From: Candidatus Aminicenantota bacterium | Lineage (GTDB): Bacteria > Acidobacteriota > Aminicenantia > Aminicenantales > UBA4085 | Direction: 5' to 3' | Assembly (NCBI GenBank): GCA_026393895.1 | Contig: JAPKZG010000036.1 | Coordinates: forward strand, 1-62,517 | DNA length: 62,517 bases | Shown here: one piece after another, positions 17,077-25,338 of the stretch | How positions within the stretch are numbered: the stretch's first letter is position 1 | Layout: every line of letters begins with the position of its first letter | Notes under the pieces: generated by a model | Databases searched by the model: none | Seen by the model: the letters and a program-made list of their open reading frames with translations, nothing else | What the model was told of the DNA's origin: nothing | Translations under genes and position numbers: made by a program

Positions 17077-18249
17077 ATGAAATTCATCGAGGATCTGGAC
17101 GTCCGTCACAAAACCGTCTTCGTCCGGGTGGACTTCAACGTCCCCCTGAACGACCGCGGAGAGATCACCGACGACACCCGCATCCGGGCCTCCCTAACGA
17201 CAATTCAGTACCTCCTTGCCCGGGGCGCGAAACTCATCCTAGCCTCCCACCTCGGGCGGCCCAAGAAGCCCGACCCGGCGGCGAGCCTTCGCCCCGTCGC
17301 GGCGAGACTGGCCGAACTTCTCGGCCGGAACGTTCATATGGCGCCCGACGTCGTCGGGGCCGAAGTCGAACGCCTGAAAGCCGGACTCCGGGACGGCGAC
17401 ATCCTTCTTCTTGAAAACGTCCGGTTTCATCCCGGGGAAACCAAGAACGACCCGGACCTGTCCCGGGCCCTCGCCCAGGGCGTCGATATTTTTATCAACG
17501 ACGCCTTCGGTTCGAGCCACCGGGCCCACGCCTCCGTCGTCGGCATCGCCGGGATGGTCCCGGTCAAGGCCGCCGGCTTCCTGATGAAAAAAGAGGTCGA
17601 TTTTCTGAAGAAGGCGATCGATCCGGTCAAACCCTATGTGGCAGTTTTGGGAGGGGCGAAAACCGAGGATAAAATCCCGGTCATCGAAGCGCTCCTCGAA
17701 AAAGCCGATTGCGTCCTGATCGGAGGCGCGATGGCTTATACCTTCCTCGCGGCCCAGGGTCGCGGTGTCGGCAAATCGCTCGTCGAACCCGATAAATTCG
17801 AAATCGCCCTGAACATCCTGAAAAAGGCAAAGGAACGCGGCGTCGATTTTCGCCTTCCCGTCGACCACGTCCTGACCGCGTCGATCGAATCCGGGGTGGT
17901 CACCCAAGTCGTAAACGCTTATCCCTTCCCGGCCGAACTCATGGGAGTCGACATCGGCCCCCGGACGGTCGCCGCTTACGCCGAAATCATCGGCCGGGCC
18001 AAAACCGTCTTCTGGAACGGCCCTCTCGGCGTTTTTGAAACCCCGGCCTTCGCCGAGGGGACGATGCGCATCGCCCGGGCGGTGGCCGCCTCGTCGGCCG
18101 TTACGATCATCGGCGGAGGCGACTCCATCGCCGCCGTGGCCAAGGCCGGCGTGAGCGATAAAATCAGCCACATTTCCACCGGCGGCGGAGCCAGCCTCGA
18201 ATTCATCGCCGACGGAACCCTGCCGGGAATCGAAGCCTTGGAAGGATAA
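17077..18249 (+). CDS. pgk: Phosphoglycerate kinase
   Basis: Transfers phosphate from 1,3-bisphosphoglycerate to ADP. It has 390 residues, the normal bacterial length. N-domain substrate residues are in 'VRVDFNVPLN', 'LASHLGRPKK' and 'LLLENVRFHPGE'. 'INDAFGSSHRAHASVVGI' is canonical. The nucleotide domain has 'VAVLGGAKTEDKIPVIEALL', 'VFWNGPLGVFE' and 'IIGGGDSIAAVAKAG', ending 'HISTGGGASLEFI'. The start follows the gap stop by seven bases. Confidence 0.97.
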   Translation: MKFIEDLDVRHKTVFVRVDFNVPLNDRGEITDDTRIRASLTTIQYLLARGAKLILASHLGRPKKPDPAASLRPVAARLAELLGRNVHMAPDVVGAEVERLKAGLRDGDILLLENVRFHPGETKNDPDLSRALAQGVDIFINDAFGSSHRAHASVVGIAGMVPVKAAGFLMKKEVDFLKKAIDPVKPYVAVLGGAKTEDKIPVIEALLEKADCVLIGGAMAYTFLAAQGRGVGKSLVEPDKFEIALNILKKAKERGVDFRLPVDHVLTASIESGVVTQVVNAYPFPAELMGVDIGPRTVAAYAEIIGRAKTVFWNGPLGVFETPAFAEGTMRIARAVAASSAVTIIGGGDSIAAVAKAGVSDKISHISTGGGASLEFIADGTLPGIEALEG

Positions 18250-18259
18250 ACAGTATCCG

Positions 18260-19042
18260 ATGAAAAAACGTCCGTTCGTCGCCGGCAATTGGAAAATGAA
18301 TATGACCGTTCCCATGACCCGGGCCTGGTTTGAGGAATGGCTCCGCCTCTCGCCGGGACCGGAGGACGCGGAAATGGTCGTTTGCCCGCCGTATACGTCG
18401 CTTTGGGAAGCCGCCCGCCGTTCCACCGGGACGGGGATCTGGCTGGGCGCCCAAAACCTATACTGGGAGGAGGCAGGCGCGTTCACGGGCGAAGTTTCCG
18501 GGCCGATGCTCGCTGACGCCGGCTGTCGATACGTCATCATCGGGCATTCGGAGCGTCGCCAGTATTTCGGCGAGACGGAGGCTACGGTCCAAAAACGGAT
18601 CGCCGCGGCCATCCGCGCCGGCCTCCGGCCGATCGTCTGCGTCGGCGAAACCCTTCCCCAACGGGAAGCCGGCCAAACCCTGGAAGTCATCCAAGCCCAA
18701 TTGGAAGGTGGTTTGTCCGGATTTACCGGGGAGACGATCGGCGGATTTATTTTCGCCTACGAGCCCGTCTGGGCCATCGGAACCGGCCGGACGGCCACCC
18801 CGGAGCAAGCCCAGGAAGTTCATCAGGCAGTCCGGGGCCGGCTCGCGCAAAAGATTGGAAAACCGGCCGCCGGGTGTGTTATAATTCTTTACGGCGGATC
18901 GGTGAAACCATCCAACGCCTACGACTTGTTCCGGAAACCAGACATCGACGGGTTTCTCGTCGGCGGCGCCTCCCTGGAGGCGGCGCCGTTCGCGGAAATC
19001 GTCAAAGAATCGATTCGGGCTTATTATAAGGAAGTGAATTAA
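18260..19042 (+). CDS. tpiA: Triosephosphate isomerase
   Basis: Interconverts dihydroxyacetone phosphate and glyceraldehyde-3-phosphate. It has 260 residues. 'FVAGNWKMN' supplies the Asn/Lys substrate pair near the N-terminus, 'YVIIGHSERRQYFGE' the electrophilic His, 'FAYEPVWAIGTGRTATPEQA' the catalytic Glu and the flexible loop, and 'ILYGGSVKPSNA' the phosphate loop. GGATAAAC precedes the ATG. The gene is ten bases after pgk and one base before secG. Confidence 0.97.
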   Translation: MKKRPFVAGNWKMNMTVPMTRAWFEEWLRLSPGPEDAEMVVCPPYTSLWEAARRSTGTGIWLGAQNLYWEEAGAFTGEVSGPMLADAGCRYVIIGHSERRQYFGETEATVQKRIAAAIRAGLRPIVCVGETLPQREAGQTLEVIQAQLEGGLSGFTGETIGGFIFAYEPVWAIGTGRTATPEQAQEVHQAVRGRLAQKIGKPAAGCVIILYGGSVKPSNAYDLFRKPDIDGFLVGGASLEAAPFAEIVKESIRAYYKEVN

Positions 19043-19043
19043 C

Positions 19044-19436
19044 GTGACGGCTTTATTGACGATTGTTCATGTGGTGATTTGCCTCGTCCTGATCGTGGCG
19101 GTCCTTCTCCAATCCGGAAAGGCGGCCGACCTGGCCGGCGCGTTCGGCGGCGGCGGAAGCCAGACCGCGTTCGGTCCGCGGAGCACGCAATCCCTCATGT
19201 CGAAGATCACAACGATTAGCGCGATCCTTTTCATGATCACCTCGTTGGGATTATGGCTCTTCTCCGGCCGCGAGGGGGCTTCGGCGGTCAAAGGCGTGAC
19301 CGCGCCCGCAAAGACGGAAACGCCCGCAGCTCAACCGGCCGTTCCCAAGAAAGAGGAGAAAAAAGCCCCCGAGACGCCCGGACCCTCGGATAAAACCGCC
19401 GCGCAAAAACCAGCCGCGGCCGAACCAAAGAAATAA
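19044..19436 (+). CDS. secG: Preprotein translocase subunit SecG with Pro/Ala/Lys-rich tail
   Basis: Accessory subunit of the SecYEG protein-export channel. It has 130 residues and a GTG start one base after the tpiA stop. Two transmembrane helices (residues ~2-22 and ~53-72) flank the SecG loop 'LLQSGKAADLAGAFGGGGSQ TAFG'-like Gly-rich segment, followed by 'RSTQSLMSKITTISAILF'. From about residue 80 to the end is a low-complexity tail of Pro, Ala, Lys and Glu, longer than in Escherichia coli SecG. The tpiA-secG-tRNA-Leu order is common in bacteria. Confidence 0.92.
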   Translation: MTALLTIVHVVICLVLIVAVLLQSGKAADLAGAFGGGGSQTAFGPRSTQSLMSKITTISAILFMITSLGLWLFSGREGASAVKGVTAPAKTETPAAQPAVPKKEEKKAPETPGPSDKTAAQKPAAAEPKK

Positions 19437-19452
19437 TCCGCCCCGCCTATGC

Positions 19453-19540
19453 GCCGAAGTGGTGGAATTGGCAGACACGCTAGCTTGAGGGGCTAGTGAG
19501 CATTTAACCGCTCGTAGGGGTTCGAGTCCCCTCTTCGGCA
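19453..19540 (+). tRNA. tRNA-Leu (anticodon GAG)
   Basis: The acceptor stem GCCGAAG (19453-19459) pairs with CTTCGGC (19533-19539), with discriminator A at 19540 and no encoded CCA. The anticodon stem CTAGC/GCTAG (19480-19484, 19492-19496) holds the loop with GAG at 19487-19489. The variable arm is long, as in class II tRNAs, and GGTTCGAGTCC is the T loop and stem. It lies directly downstream of secG. Confidence 0.97.
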
Positions 19541-19612
19541 TTCCTTCTCCCCCGTTCAGCATCTCGGTTTTTTCCGGATTTCCGGCCGCGGCGGGACTCC
19601 GCGTAAAATCGT

Positions 19613-19638
19613 GTTCCGCGGGAAAACGTCCGCGGAAC
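19613..19638. terminator. Hairpin between tRNA-Leu and the thioredoxin gene
   Basis: GTTCCGCGG (19613-19621) and CCGCGGAAC (19630-19638) form a perfect 9-bp stem with an 8-nt loop, in the gap where the rightward tRNA and leftward thioredoxin transcripts converge. There is no T-tract on the plus side, so termination is only a guess. Confidence 0.4.
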
Positions 19639-19655
19639 TCCGGTTTCGGGGGGAT

Positions 19656-20093
19656 TCAGGATATCGAGGCGGCCCAGAGCGATAAATCGGTTTCGCTCAT
19701 GGCTCCCATCGTCCGCCCGGCTTCGTGTCCCCTCCGCATCACGACGAACGTGGGAACGGCCTGGATCCGGAACGCGCCGGCCAGATCCGGAAAAGCGGCG
19801 GTGTCGACCCGAACGACCGTCAAATTGCCGGCCCGGCGTTGGGCGAGGGATTCGAGGATCGGATGCATCATCCGGCAGGGTGCGCAGGTCTCGGAATAAA
19901 AATCAATCAGGACGGGCAGGGAAGCTTTCTGAATCAGGACCGCCAGCTGATCCTCCGTCGGCTCGAGCACCCGCCCGGGAACGGGGAGTGGCGTTTTGCA
20001 CCGGCCGCACACGGCCGTTTTTCCGACCGCCTCTTCGGGAATCTGGTTGGTCCCTCCGCAGCCGAGGCAACTGACCTTGATTTTTTCGCTCAT
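19656..20093 (-). CDS. Thioredoxin 2-like protein with N-terminal zinc motif
   Basis: A 145-residue thioredoxin-fold oxidoreductase. Four cysteines (C9, C12, C29, C32) form the TrxC-type N-terminal zinc ribbon. The redox motif is C70-A-P-C73 in 'SETCAPCRMMHP', with Ala in place of the common Gly. The cis-proline is in 'QAVPTFVVMR'. TrxC-type proteins keep cytoplasmic thiols reduced and tolerate oxidative stress. Its ATG overlaps the alkD stop (ATGA, 20090-20093), so it is translated after alkD on one message. Confidence 0.88.
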   Translation of the reverse strand: MSEKIKVSCLGCGGTNQIPEEAVGKTAVCGRCKTPLPVPGRVLEPTEDQLAVLIQKASLPVLIDFYSETCAPCRMMHPILESLAQRRAGNLTVVRVDTAAFPDLAGAFRIQAVPTFVVMRRGHEAGRTMGAMSETDLSLWAASIS

Positions 20094-20827
20094 GGGTTCA
20101 CCGCTTTCGTCCGGGACAAGATGGTTTTTCGTTCCGCTTCGGGGAAATGCTCGATCGCGTAGCGGAGGGCGGTCCGGGGGATCTCCGGGCCGTATTTCAG
20201 CAGAAACGAACGGAGGCGCGGCCGGTCGGTCTTGCCGGCTTCCCGAAGAAGCCAGCCCGTCGCCTTGTGAATCAGGTCGTCTTGGACCGGAAACAGCTTC
20301 ACGGCGACGTCATAGACGGCGTCCAGGCAACGGCCGCGGCGGGCCGGATTGATGAACGACACGGCCGAAGCCCGTTTGACCCAGCGATTCGGGTCGCCCG
20401 ACCAGGTCTTGATTTTCGCGATCAGCTCCGGATGGTTTTCCAGAAGAAAACCCAGCGCGTCGACGCAGAAGACATCGACCAGGGCCCAATTGTCCAGACG
20501 GTTGGCGGCCAGCCAGCCGCGGACATGGTCTAAAAACGACGGCGGAAAATCCTTCCGGAACCGGAGAACGACGAGCAGGCCGAGAGAGCGGATCTCGTGG
20601 AACTCCCGGCTCAACATCGCCTCGGCATAGGCGAACGCGTCCGAAAAGCCCCAGGTTTTTCGGACGCGTTCCCAGATTTCCGCGTCGATCGCCCTGACCT
20701 GCGGCGAGGTCAATCCCAGGAACTCGACCTGTTCCTTGAAATAGCGCCTTTGCCCGGCCGCCCGTTTCGGATCGGCCAGCGACTCAAGAGCGGAGATCGA
20801 TTCGCGGACAAGATCGGCGACTTCCAT
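20090..20827 (-). CDS. DNA alkylation repair protein, AlkD-like HEAT-repeat glycosylase family
   Basis: A 245-residue all-helical protein. 'RYFKEQVEFLGLTSPQVRAI' and 'LSREFHEIRSLGLLVVLRFR' match the opening of the AlkD family. 'LDNWALVDVFCVDALGFLL' carries the conserved Trp-x-x-x-Asp of the DNA-binding face, and 'WVKRASAVSFINPARRG' followed by 'LIHKATGWLLREAG' completes the pattern. AlkD enzymes excise N3/N7-alkyl purines; some relatives are non-catalytic. It is the first gene of a two-gene unit with the thioredoxin. Confidence 0.88.
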   Translation of the reverse strand: MEVADLVRESISALESLADPKRAAGQRRYFKEQVEFLGLTSPQVRAIDAEIWERVRKTWGFSDAFAYAEAMLSREFHEIRSLGLLVVLRFRKDFPPSFLDHVRGWLAANRLDNWALVDVFCVDALGFLLENHPELIAKIKTWSGDPNRWVKRASAVSFINPARRGRCLDAVYDVAVKLFPVQDDLIHKATGWLLREAGKTDRPRLRSFLLKYGPEIPRTALRYAIEHFPEAERKTILSRTKAVNP

Positions 20828-20910
20828 TCTTCACCCGTACGGCGACAACGATTCGGTCGAAGGCGCCTGATTTTAACAAACGCGGGCCGAAGCCGTCAAC
20901 GAAGCCCGGC

Positions 20911-22230
20911 TTATTTCTTCGCGGCCGACCCGTTTCCGTTCTTGGCGTAAGCGGCGAGGTCGAGAAAACCGTGACCGCTCAAGTTGAAAAGGATGACCTT
21001 TTCCTCGCCGGTTTTTTTGGCTTCCAGGGCTTCAGTGATCGCCGCGGCGACGGCGTGCGACGATTCCGGAGCGGGGAGAATTCCCTCGGCCTTGAAGAAG
21101 AACATGCCCGCCTCAAAGATCGCCGGCTGGCTGAACGCCTGGGTTTCGACCATCCCTTGGTCTTTCAGGTGACTGACGAGCGGCGCCATGCCGTGATAAC
21201 GCAACCCCCCGGCGTGGATGGGAGCGGGGATGAAGTCCATTCCCAACGTATACATGTAGAGAAGCGGGGTCATCCCGGCCGTGTCGCCGTGGTCGTACCG
21301 CAAATCGCCTTTCGTGAGCGACGGGCAGGCCTCGGGTTCGACGGCGATGTACCGGGTCTTTTTCCCTTCCTTGAGGTTTTTCCGGACGAAGGGAAAGGCA
21401 ATCCCGCCGAAATTCGAGCCGCCGCCCACGCAGGCGATGACGACATCCGGTTCGGCCCCAGCGGCCGCCAGTTGCCGGTCGGCCTCCTGGCCGATCACCG
21501 TCTGGTGCATCAGCACCGCGTCCAAAACCGATCCGAGCGAGTACTTGGAGTTTTTGCCCCCGACGGCCACTTCGATGGCCTCGGAAATGGCGATCCCGAG
21601 GCTGCCGGGATGGTTGGGGTCTTTTTCATAAAGCGTCCGCCCGAAATTCGTCGAGGGGCTCGGGCTCTCCTCGACGGTCGCGCCGAACATTTCCATCAAC
21701 GTTCGGCGGCCGGGTTTCTGACGGAACGATGCCCGGACCATGAAGACCCGGACGTTGATGTCAAAAAACGCCCCGGCCTGGGCCAGGGCGGATCCCCATT
21801 GCCCGGCGCCGGTCTCGGTAACCAGCGTTTCGATCCCTTCCTGGGCGGCCAGGTAGGCCTGCATCAGGGCGGTGTTGCTTTTGTGGCTGCCGACGGGGCC
21901 GACGCCTTCATATTTATAGAAAATATGGGCCGGTGTGTCCAGGGCGCGGCGGAGGCCCGAGGCGTAAATCAGCGGAGTCGGCCGATAAACGGCGTATTTT
22001 TCCCGGACGGCCTCGGGAATCGGGACGAACCGTTCCCCGGTGATTTCCTGAGCGATGAATCCCTTGGAAAACACGGGTTCCAGGTCCGCCGGTTGAAGGG
22101 GCGCCTTCGTTCCGGGATGGAGCGGCGGTTTCGGCGCGACCGGAAGGTCGGCCTTGATATTGTAGAAATGGGACGGCAAGATAGCGGCGTTCCGGGCCGC
22201 GAATCGTTCGGTCGAAGTCATTTTCATCAT
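20911..22230 (-). CDS. trpB2: TrpB2-type tryptophan synthase beta-like enzyme
   Basis: A PLP enzyme that makes tryptophan from indole and serine. It has 439 residues from the ATG at 22230, placed by AGGAGA seven bases upstream; ATGs one and three codons later are alternatives. The PLP lysine is in 'GPVGSHKSNTALMQAYLA', the catalytic Glu in 'TETGAGQWGSALA', and the glycine loop is 'CVGGGSNFGGIAFPF'. The insertions and the N-terminal 'GFIAQEITGERFVPIPEAVR' are those of the TrpB2 branch, which works without a bound TrpA. No other trp gene is near. A long leader with tandem Trp codons and alternative stems precedes it. The C-terminus is a short low-complexity tail. Confidence 0.93.
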   Translation of the reverse strand: MMKMTSTERFAARNAAILPSHFYNIKADLPVAPKPPLHPGTKAPLQPADLEPVFSKGFIAQEITGERFVPIPEAVREKYAVYRPTPLIYASGLRRALDTPAHIFYKYEGVGPVGSHKSNTALMQAYLAAQEGIETLVTETGAGQWGSALAQAGAFFDINVRVFMVRASFRQKPGRRTLMEMFGATVEESPSPSTNFGRTLYEKDPNHPGSLGIAISEAIEVAVGGKNSKYSLGSVLDAVLMHQTVIGQEADRQLAAAGAEPDVVIACVGGGSNFGGIAFPFVRKNLKEGKKTRYIAVEPEACPSLTKGDLRYDHGDTAGMTPLLYMYTLGMDFIPAPIHAGGLRYHGMAPLVSHLKDQGMVETQAFSQPAIFEAGMFFFKAEGILPAPESSHAVAAAITEALEAKKTGEEKVILFNLSGHGFLDLAAYAKNGNGSAAKK

Positions 22231-22300
22231 GGTCATTCTCCTCATCAAAGACTCCCCGCGAAGGGAGGTTTCCTGGGTTTCGGGAACGTCGGAAAGACGG

Positions 22301-22336
22301 CGCGCGACAAAAGACGCGCGGTCAAATCGACGCGCG
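22301..22336 (-). promoter_or_regulatory. Candidate trp attenuator: three mutually pairing CGCGCG blocks
   Basis: In the trpB2 leader, three CGCGCG blocks at 22331-22336, 22315-22320 and 22301-22306 (in order of transcription) are spaced 10 and 8 nt. Each is self-complementary, so block 2 can pair with block 1 or block 3, giving two exclusive hairpins. The second is followed by a short C/T-rich TCTTTCC. This is the arrangement expected of an antiterminator/terminator pair downstream of a Trp-codon leader peptide. The T-tract is weak. Confidence 0.55.
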
Positions 22337-22358
22337 GGAAGATGGTAGGGGGGTGGTA

Positions 22359-22451
22359 TTACAGGGCGGGGAGGTCCGCCCACCAGAACGACACGCGGAC
22401 GACGGCCCGGAACACTGCCGGGAAGATGATCCGCGTCATATGGTCATTCAT
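22359..22451 (-). CDS. Candidate trp leader peptide with tandem Trp codons
   Basis: A 30-codon frame (ATG at 22451, TAA at 22359-22361) lies between the promoter at 22462-22490 and the CGCGCG hairpins. Codons 23-24 are TGG TGG (22380-22385), in 'VSFWWADLPAL'. Tandem Trp near the end of a short peptide, upstream of a Trp-biosynthesis gene, is the classical ribosome-mediated attenuation design. No Shine-Dalgarno is seen; the ATG is only about four bases from the predicted transcript start, so it may be read leaderless. An internal ATG (codon 5) is an alternative start. It is too short to judge by composition. Confidence 0.6.
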   Translation of the reverse strand: MNDHMTRIIFPAVFRAVVRVSFWWADLPAL

Positions 22452-22461
22452 GTCGGGCGCG

Positions 22462-22490
22462 ATGATAAACGATCGACCGGACGTTGTCAA
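22462..22490 (-). promoter_or_regulatory. Sigma-70 promoter of trpB2
   Basis: On the minus strand TTGACA (22490-22485), a 17-bp spacer and TATCAT (22467-22462) make a strong promoter, starting transcription near 22455 and leaving a ~225-nt leader before trpB2. It begins just downstream of the cyclodeaminase gene stop. Confidence 0.75.
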
Positions 22491-22511
22491 GAAAAAATTT
22501 ATTTCGGACTT

Positions 22512-23486
22512 CTACAAAGGAAGACGGACGCCCAAGCCCAGGGCCCTGGCCTTGGCGGCGACCAGCGGAGCCACGGCAAGATCATCGAGGGCGATGCCCA
22601 TGTTCATGGCCATCGTCCGCTCCTCCGGCCGGGTGCGTCCGGGGATCCTTCCGGTGACCAGGTCGGACAATTCGCCGATGCCGGGCGGGAGGGAGCGAAA
22701 ATAGCCCTGGTCCCGAAACGAGGCCATTTGGGCGAGATCGTCCATGACGAAGATGTCCACCGCCCGCATGGCCTCGCCGGTCCAAACGGAATCGTAATCG
22801 ACGGCGGAAACGAACGCGCCCCGGGCAAACTCCTTTTCCCCAAGGACGGGCCGGGGGTTCTTGAGAATCGTTCCGGCGGTGACGACCAGGTCGCAATCAC
22901 GCGCCGCCGCCGCGGCCGAAGCGACGACCTCGACGTCAACGCCGAAGAATTCCTCCGCCCGGCGGGCGAAATCGGCCGCCGCGGCCGGCCGGATATCGAA
23001 CGCTTTGACGCAGCAGATGGGAAAGAACTCCCGGAGAGCTTCCAGGTGGCCGTACCCCTGGACTCCGCAGCCGATGACTCCGAGCGTTTCCGACTCGGCC
23101 CGGGCCAGGTATTTCGCCGCCACAACCGAGGCGGCGGCCGTCCGCTTGGCCGTGATCCAGGTGGCGTCCATGACGCATTCGGGAAACCCGGTTTCCGCGT
23201 GATTCAGGATCAAGAGGGCCGAAATGGAGGGAAGATTCTTCTTGAAATTATCCGGGGCCATGCCCACCCATTTGATTCCGGCCGCTCCCGTTTTCGGCAG
23301 GAAAGCGGGCATGGCATTCATGAACCCGCCGGGAACGGGATAAATCCCCGTTTTCGGCGGCATCTGGGTCCTCCCCTCCCCCTTCTCCCGAAACATCTCC
23401 TCGACCGCCCTGACGATCTCGGCCATGGTCACGCCGGCCCGTTCCACGTCCGCCCGGGAGAGATACAGCATGTCCGAACCGCTCAT
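22512..23486 (-). CDS. Ornithine cyclodeaminase / mu-crystallin family protein
   Basis: An NAD(P)-dependent enzyme family acting on amino or imino acids (ornithine cyclodeaminase, alanine dehydrogenase, ketimine reductase). It has 324 residues, starting at 23486 with GAGGAGG six bases upstream. 'GGFMNAMPAFLPKTGAAGIKWV' contains the substrate Lys region. 'TAKRTAAASVVAAKYLAR' and the Rossmann loop 'LGVIGCGVQGYGHLEAL' are the family core, followed by 'VVTAGTILKNPRPVLG'. 'SAVDYDSVW' replaces the common 'G..P..RE' loop, so the exact substrate is open. It is last in a string of eight co-directional genes. Confidence 0.85.
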   Translation of the reverse strand: MSGSDMLYLSRADVERAGVTMAEIVRAVEEMFREKGEGRTQMPPKTGIYPVPGGFMNAMPAFLPKTGAAGIKWVGMAPDNFKKNLPSISALLILNHAETGFPECVMDATWITAKRTAAASVVAAKYLARAESETLGVIGCGVQGYGHLEALREFFPICCVKAFDIRPAAAADFARRAEEFFGVDVEVVASAAAAARDCDLVVTAGTILKNPRPVLGEKEFARGAFVSAVDYDSVWTGEAMRAVDIFVMDDLAQMASFRDQGYFRSLPPGIGELSDLVTGRIPGRTRPEERTMAMNMGIALDDLAVAPLVAAKARALGLGVRLPL

Positions 23487-23497
23487 GAGACGCCTCC

Positions 23498-23842
23498 TCA
23501 ATTCCCCCGGACGAAATGGGGCATCGTTTCGGGGATGACGAGCGATAGTTCGAGAAACCCGCGATAAGCGCCGTTTTCTTTCCACGGCGCCTGGTAGATC
23601 AGTTTCTTAACGCCTTTCTTTTCGATCGTGTAGACGTTCGTAAGGCCTTCGGCCAGCATCGATTTCAACTTTGACCGGGCGGGCTCCGGGTGGCATGAGA
23701 GCGCGTTCGTTCCGAGAAGTCGATCCCCTCCGTCGGCGGCGAACGTCTCGAGCGCCCGGTCGTTCATCGCCAGGATGACGCCGTCCCGGTCGCAAACGGT
23801 GACGGCGCCGGGGAAGCCCTTGAAGAAGTTTGCGAAATCCAC
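23498..23842 (-). CDS. Single-domain PAS protein
   Basis: About 114 residues, read from a GTG at 23842 with AGGAGG six bases before it (a GTG at 23857 would add five residues). 'FFKGFPGAVTVCDRDGVILA MNDRA'-like PAS opening, 'FAADGGDRLLGTNAL' and a last beta-hairpin 'YQAPWKENGAYRGFLELSLV' cover the whole protein. There is no output domain. Cys in 'LSCHPEP' and the His could bind a ligand or heme, but this is not provable. It sits 11 nt after the M64 peptidase and 11 nt before the cyclodeaminase, so it is probably co-expressed. Confidence 0.75.
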   Translation of the reverse strand: MDFANFFKGFPGAVTVCDRDGVILAMNDRALETFAADGGDRLLGTNALSCHPEPARSKLKSMLAEGLTNVYTIEKKGVKKLIYQAPWKENGAYRGFLELSLVIPETMPHFVRGN

Positions 23843-23853
23843 GACGCTCCTCC

Positions 23854-25338
23854 TCACTCGGTCCCGGCGTAAAAATCAATCATGTCCCGGATGGCCTTTT
23901 GGCAGACCCGGCAGAACTCGTTTTTGGGATTCCCGATCATAATACAATAGATTTGCGGGCGGTAGAGTCCGCGCGAGGCGTACCCGGCGCCCTCGAAGGC
24001 CCCGACCTGGTCGATCAGGCCGGCGTATTGTTTCCGGATCTTGTCGATGCCGGCCTGGATTTCGGCGTCCCGCGCCTTCGATTTTTTTTCGAGCGCGGCG
24101 GCGCCGCCGGAGTCACCCTTGGCCTTGGCCGCCTCGATTTTTTCCCGGGAGGCCTTGAAGTTCGTCCTTCGCTCCTCCTGAAGCACGTCGATCTCGTCCT
24201 TACCGTAGGGCGTGGGAACGGCGATCCCGGGCGTCAGGAGGTCCTTCCACTTGATGTTCTCCGGGTCGAGAAGCGCCGTGATGTTCGGCTCGATCGGCTC
24301 GACGCCTTTCGGATAGAAATCGTTGTAGGCCACTTCCGAGGCGTAGTATTCGTCGGCCAGGCCGGCGAATGAATGCCCGAGTTCATGGATGAAGACCTGC
24401 GGGCTGGCCGGGTGGTCCGTCGTCGTCACGCAATAATCGAAGCAGATGCTGCCTCCGCCGTAGCGCGCGCTGTTGACGAGAACGACGATCGCGTCGTACG
24501 GAACCTGGGCCGCCATCCGGTGCATCCGGTGATTTTCCTCGATCAACATATACCGGTCCAAGTCGAAGACGTTGAACGAGGAATCCAAATTGGTCGCCTT
24601 GAATATTCCCTGGCGGGGCTCGTCCATCGCCCGCTCGGGCGACGGTTCAAACACGGCCATGATGTTGAACCGGTCGCGGGTCGAGCGGTAGGGCTCCACG
24701 GTGAACAGATAGGCCGTCATCCGCTCGACGTCGGCCTTGAATTTGGCCGCGTCCTCCGCCGTGTATCCCTCGGAGAGGAAGACGAAATCCACCCGGTCTT
24801 CCGGACGGCCGGTTTTTTGAATTTCGATCACCGTGCCGCCGAGGCCGGGCGTTTCCTTGACGATATGAATGTCGGCCGGATCAACCGTCGTCGTCAGGAG
24901 GGGATGGAACACGTTGTCCTTGTCCCGCATTTCGATCACGATCCGGAGCGGCCGGCGCGGCTCGGGGACGCGGAGCGACAGTTCGAACACCCGGCGAAGG
25001 CCGTCGATCGCCGGCGTGGTGGTCTTATACTCGCCGAACATCGTTTCGAACCCATGTTGAAAAAGAAGCCGGTTGGAAGCGAGATCGTAGGCCTTGATCG
25101 CGTACCGCCCGTAATCGAAAGGCGGGATGAGGCGGTCCGGGTTTCCGGCCCAGACCGGTTCCTCGACGATCCGGCGAACAGTGATGAATTCGTCCTTCGC
25201 CTCGCCGATTTGATAAAGATCGAACCGCAGCGCTTTTCCGGTGAAATAGGTTTCATAAACGGACGCCGCGGAGGCGGCTCCGCCTGCGAAAAATAACAAC
25301 CCGAGGACGACGAAAGCCGCACGAGAGGATTTTGTCAT
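23854..25338 (-). CDS. Secreted peptidase, family M64
   Basis: A 494-residue exported metallopeptidase. The signal peptide is MTKSSRAAFVVLGLLFFAGG with cleavage after ASA. An N-terminal beta-domain (~30-155) matches the M64 N-terminal domain. The catalytic domain has 'RVDFVFLSEGYTAEDAAKF' (residue ~182), 'SARYGGGSICFDYCVTTTD' and zinc motif H318-E-L-G-H322 followed by SFAGLADEYY. The C-terminus holds charged helices and Cys-x-x-Cys in 'FCRVCQKAI'. M64 contains the Clostridium ramosum IgA peptidase; the natural substrate here is unknown. The start overlaps the truD stop (ATGA). Confidence 0.92.
   Translation of the reverse strand: MTKSSRAAFVVLGLLFFAGGAASAASVYETYFTGKALRFDLYQIGEAKDEFITVRRIVEEPVWAGNPDRLIPPFDYGRYAIKAYDLASNRLLFQHGFETMFGEYKTTTPAIDGLRRVFELSLRVPEPRRPLRIVIEMRDKDNVFHPLLTTTVDPADIHIVKETPGLGGTVIEIQKTGRPEDRVDFVFLSEGYTAEDAAKFKADVERMTAYLFTVEPYRSTRDRFNIMAVFEPSPERAMDEPRQGIFKATNLDSSFNVFDLDRYMLIEENHRMHRMAAQVPYDAIVVLVNSARYGGGSICFDYCVTTTDHPASPQVFIHELGHSFAGLADEYYASEVAYNDFYPKGVEPIEPNITALLDPENIKWKDLLTPGIAVPTPYGKDEIDVLQEERRTNFKASREKIEAAKAKGDSGGAAALEKKSKARDAEIQAGIDKIRKQYAGLIDQVGAFEGAGYASRGLYRPQIYCIMIGNPKNEFCRVCQKAIRDMIDFYAGTE

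Noticed and set aside
20971..22704. 577-codon plus-strand frame opposite trpB2
   Set aside because: Shadow of trpB2; no motif, and it crosses the leader and promoter on the other strand.
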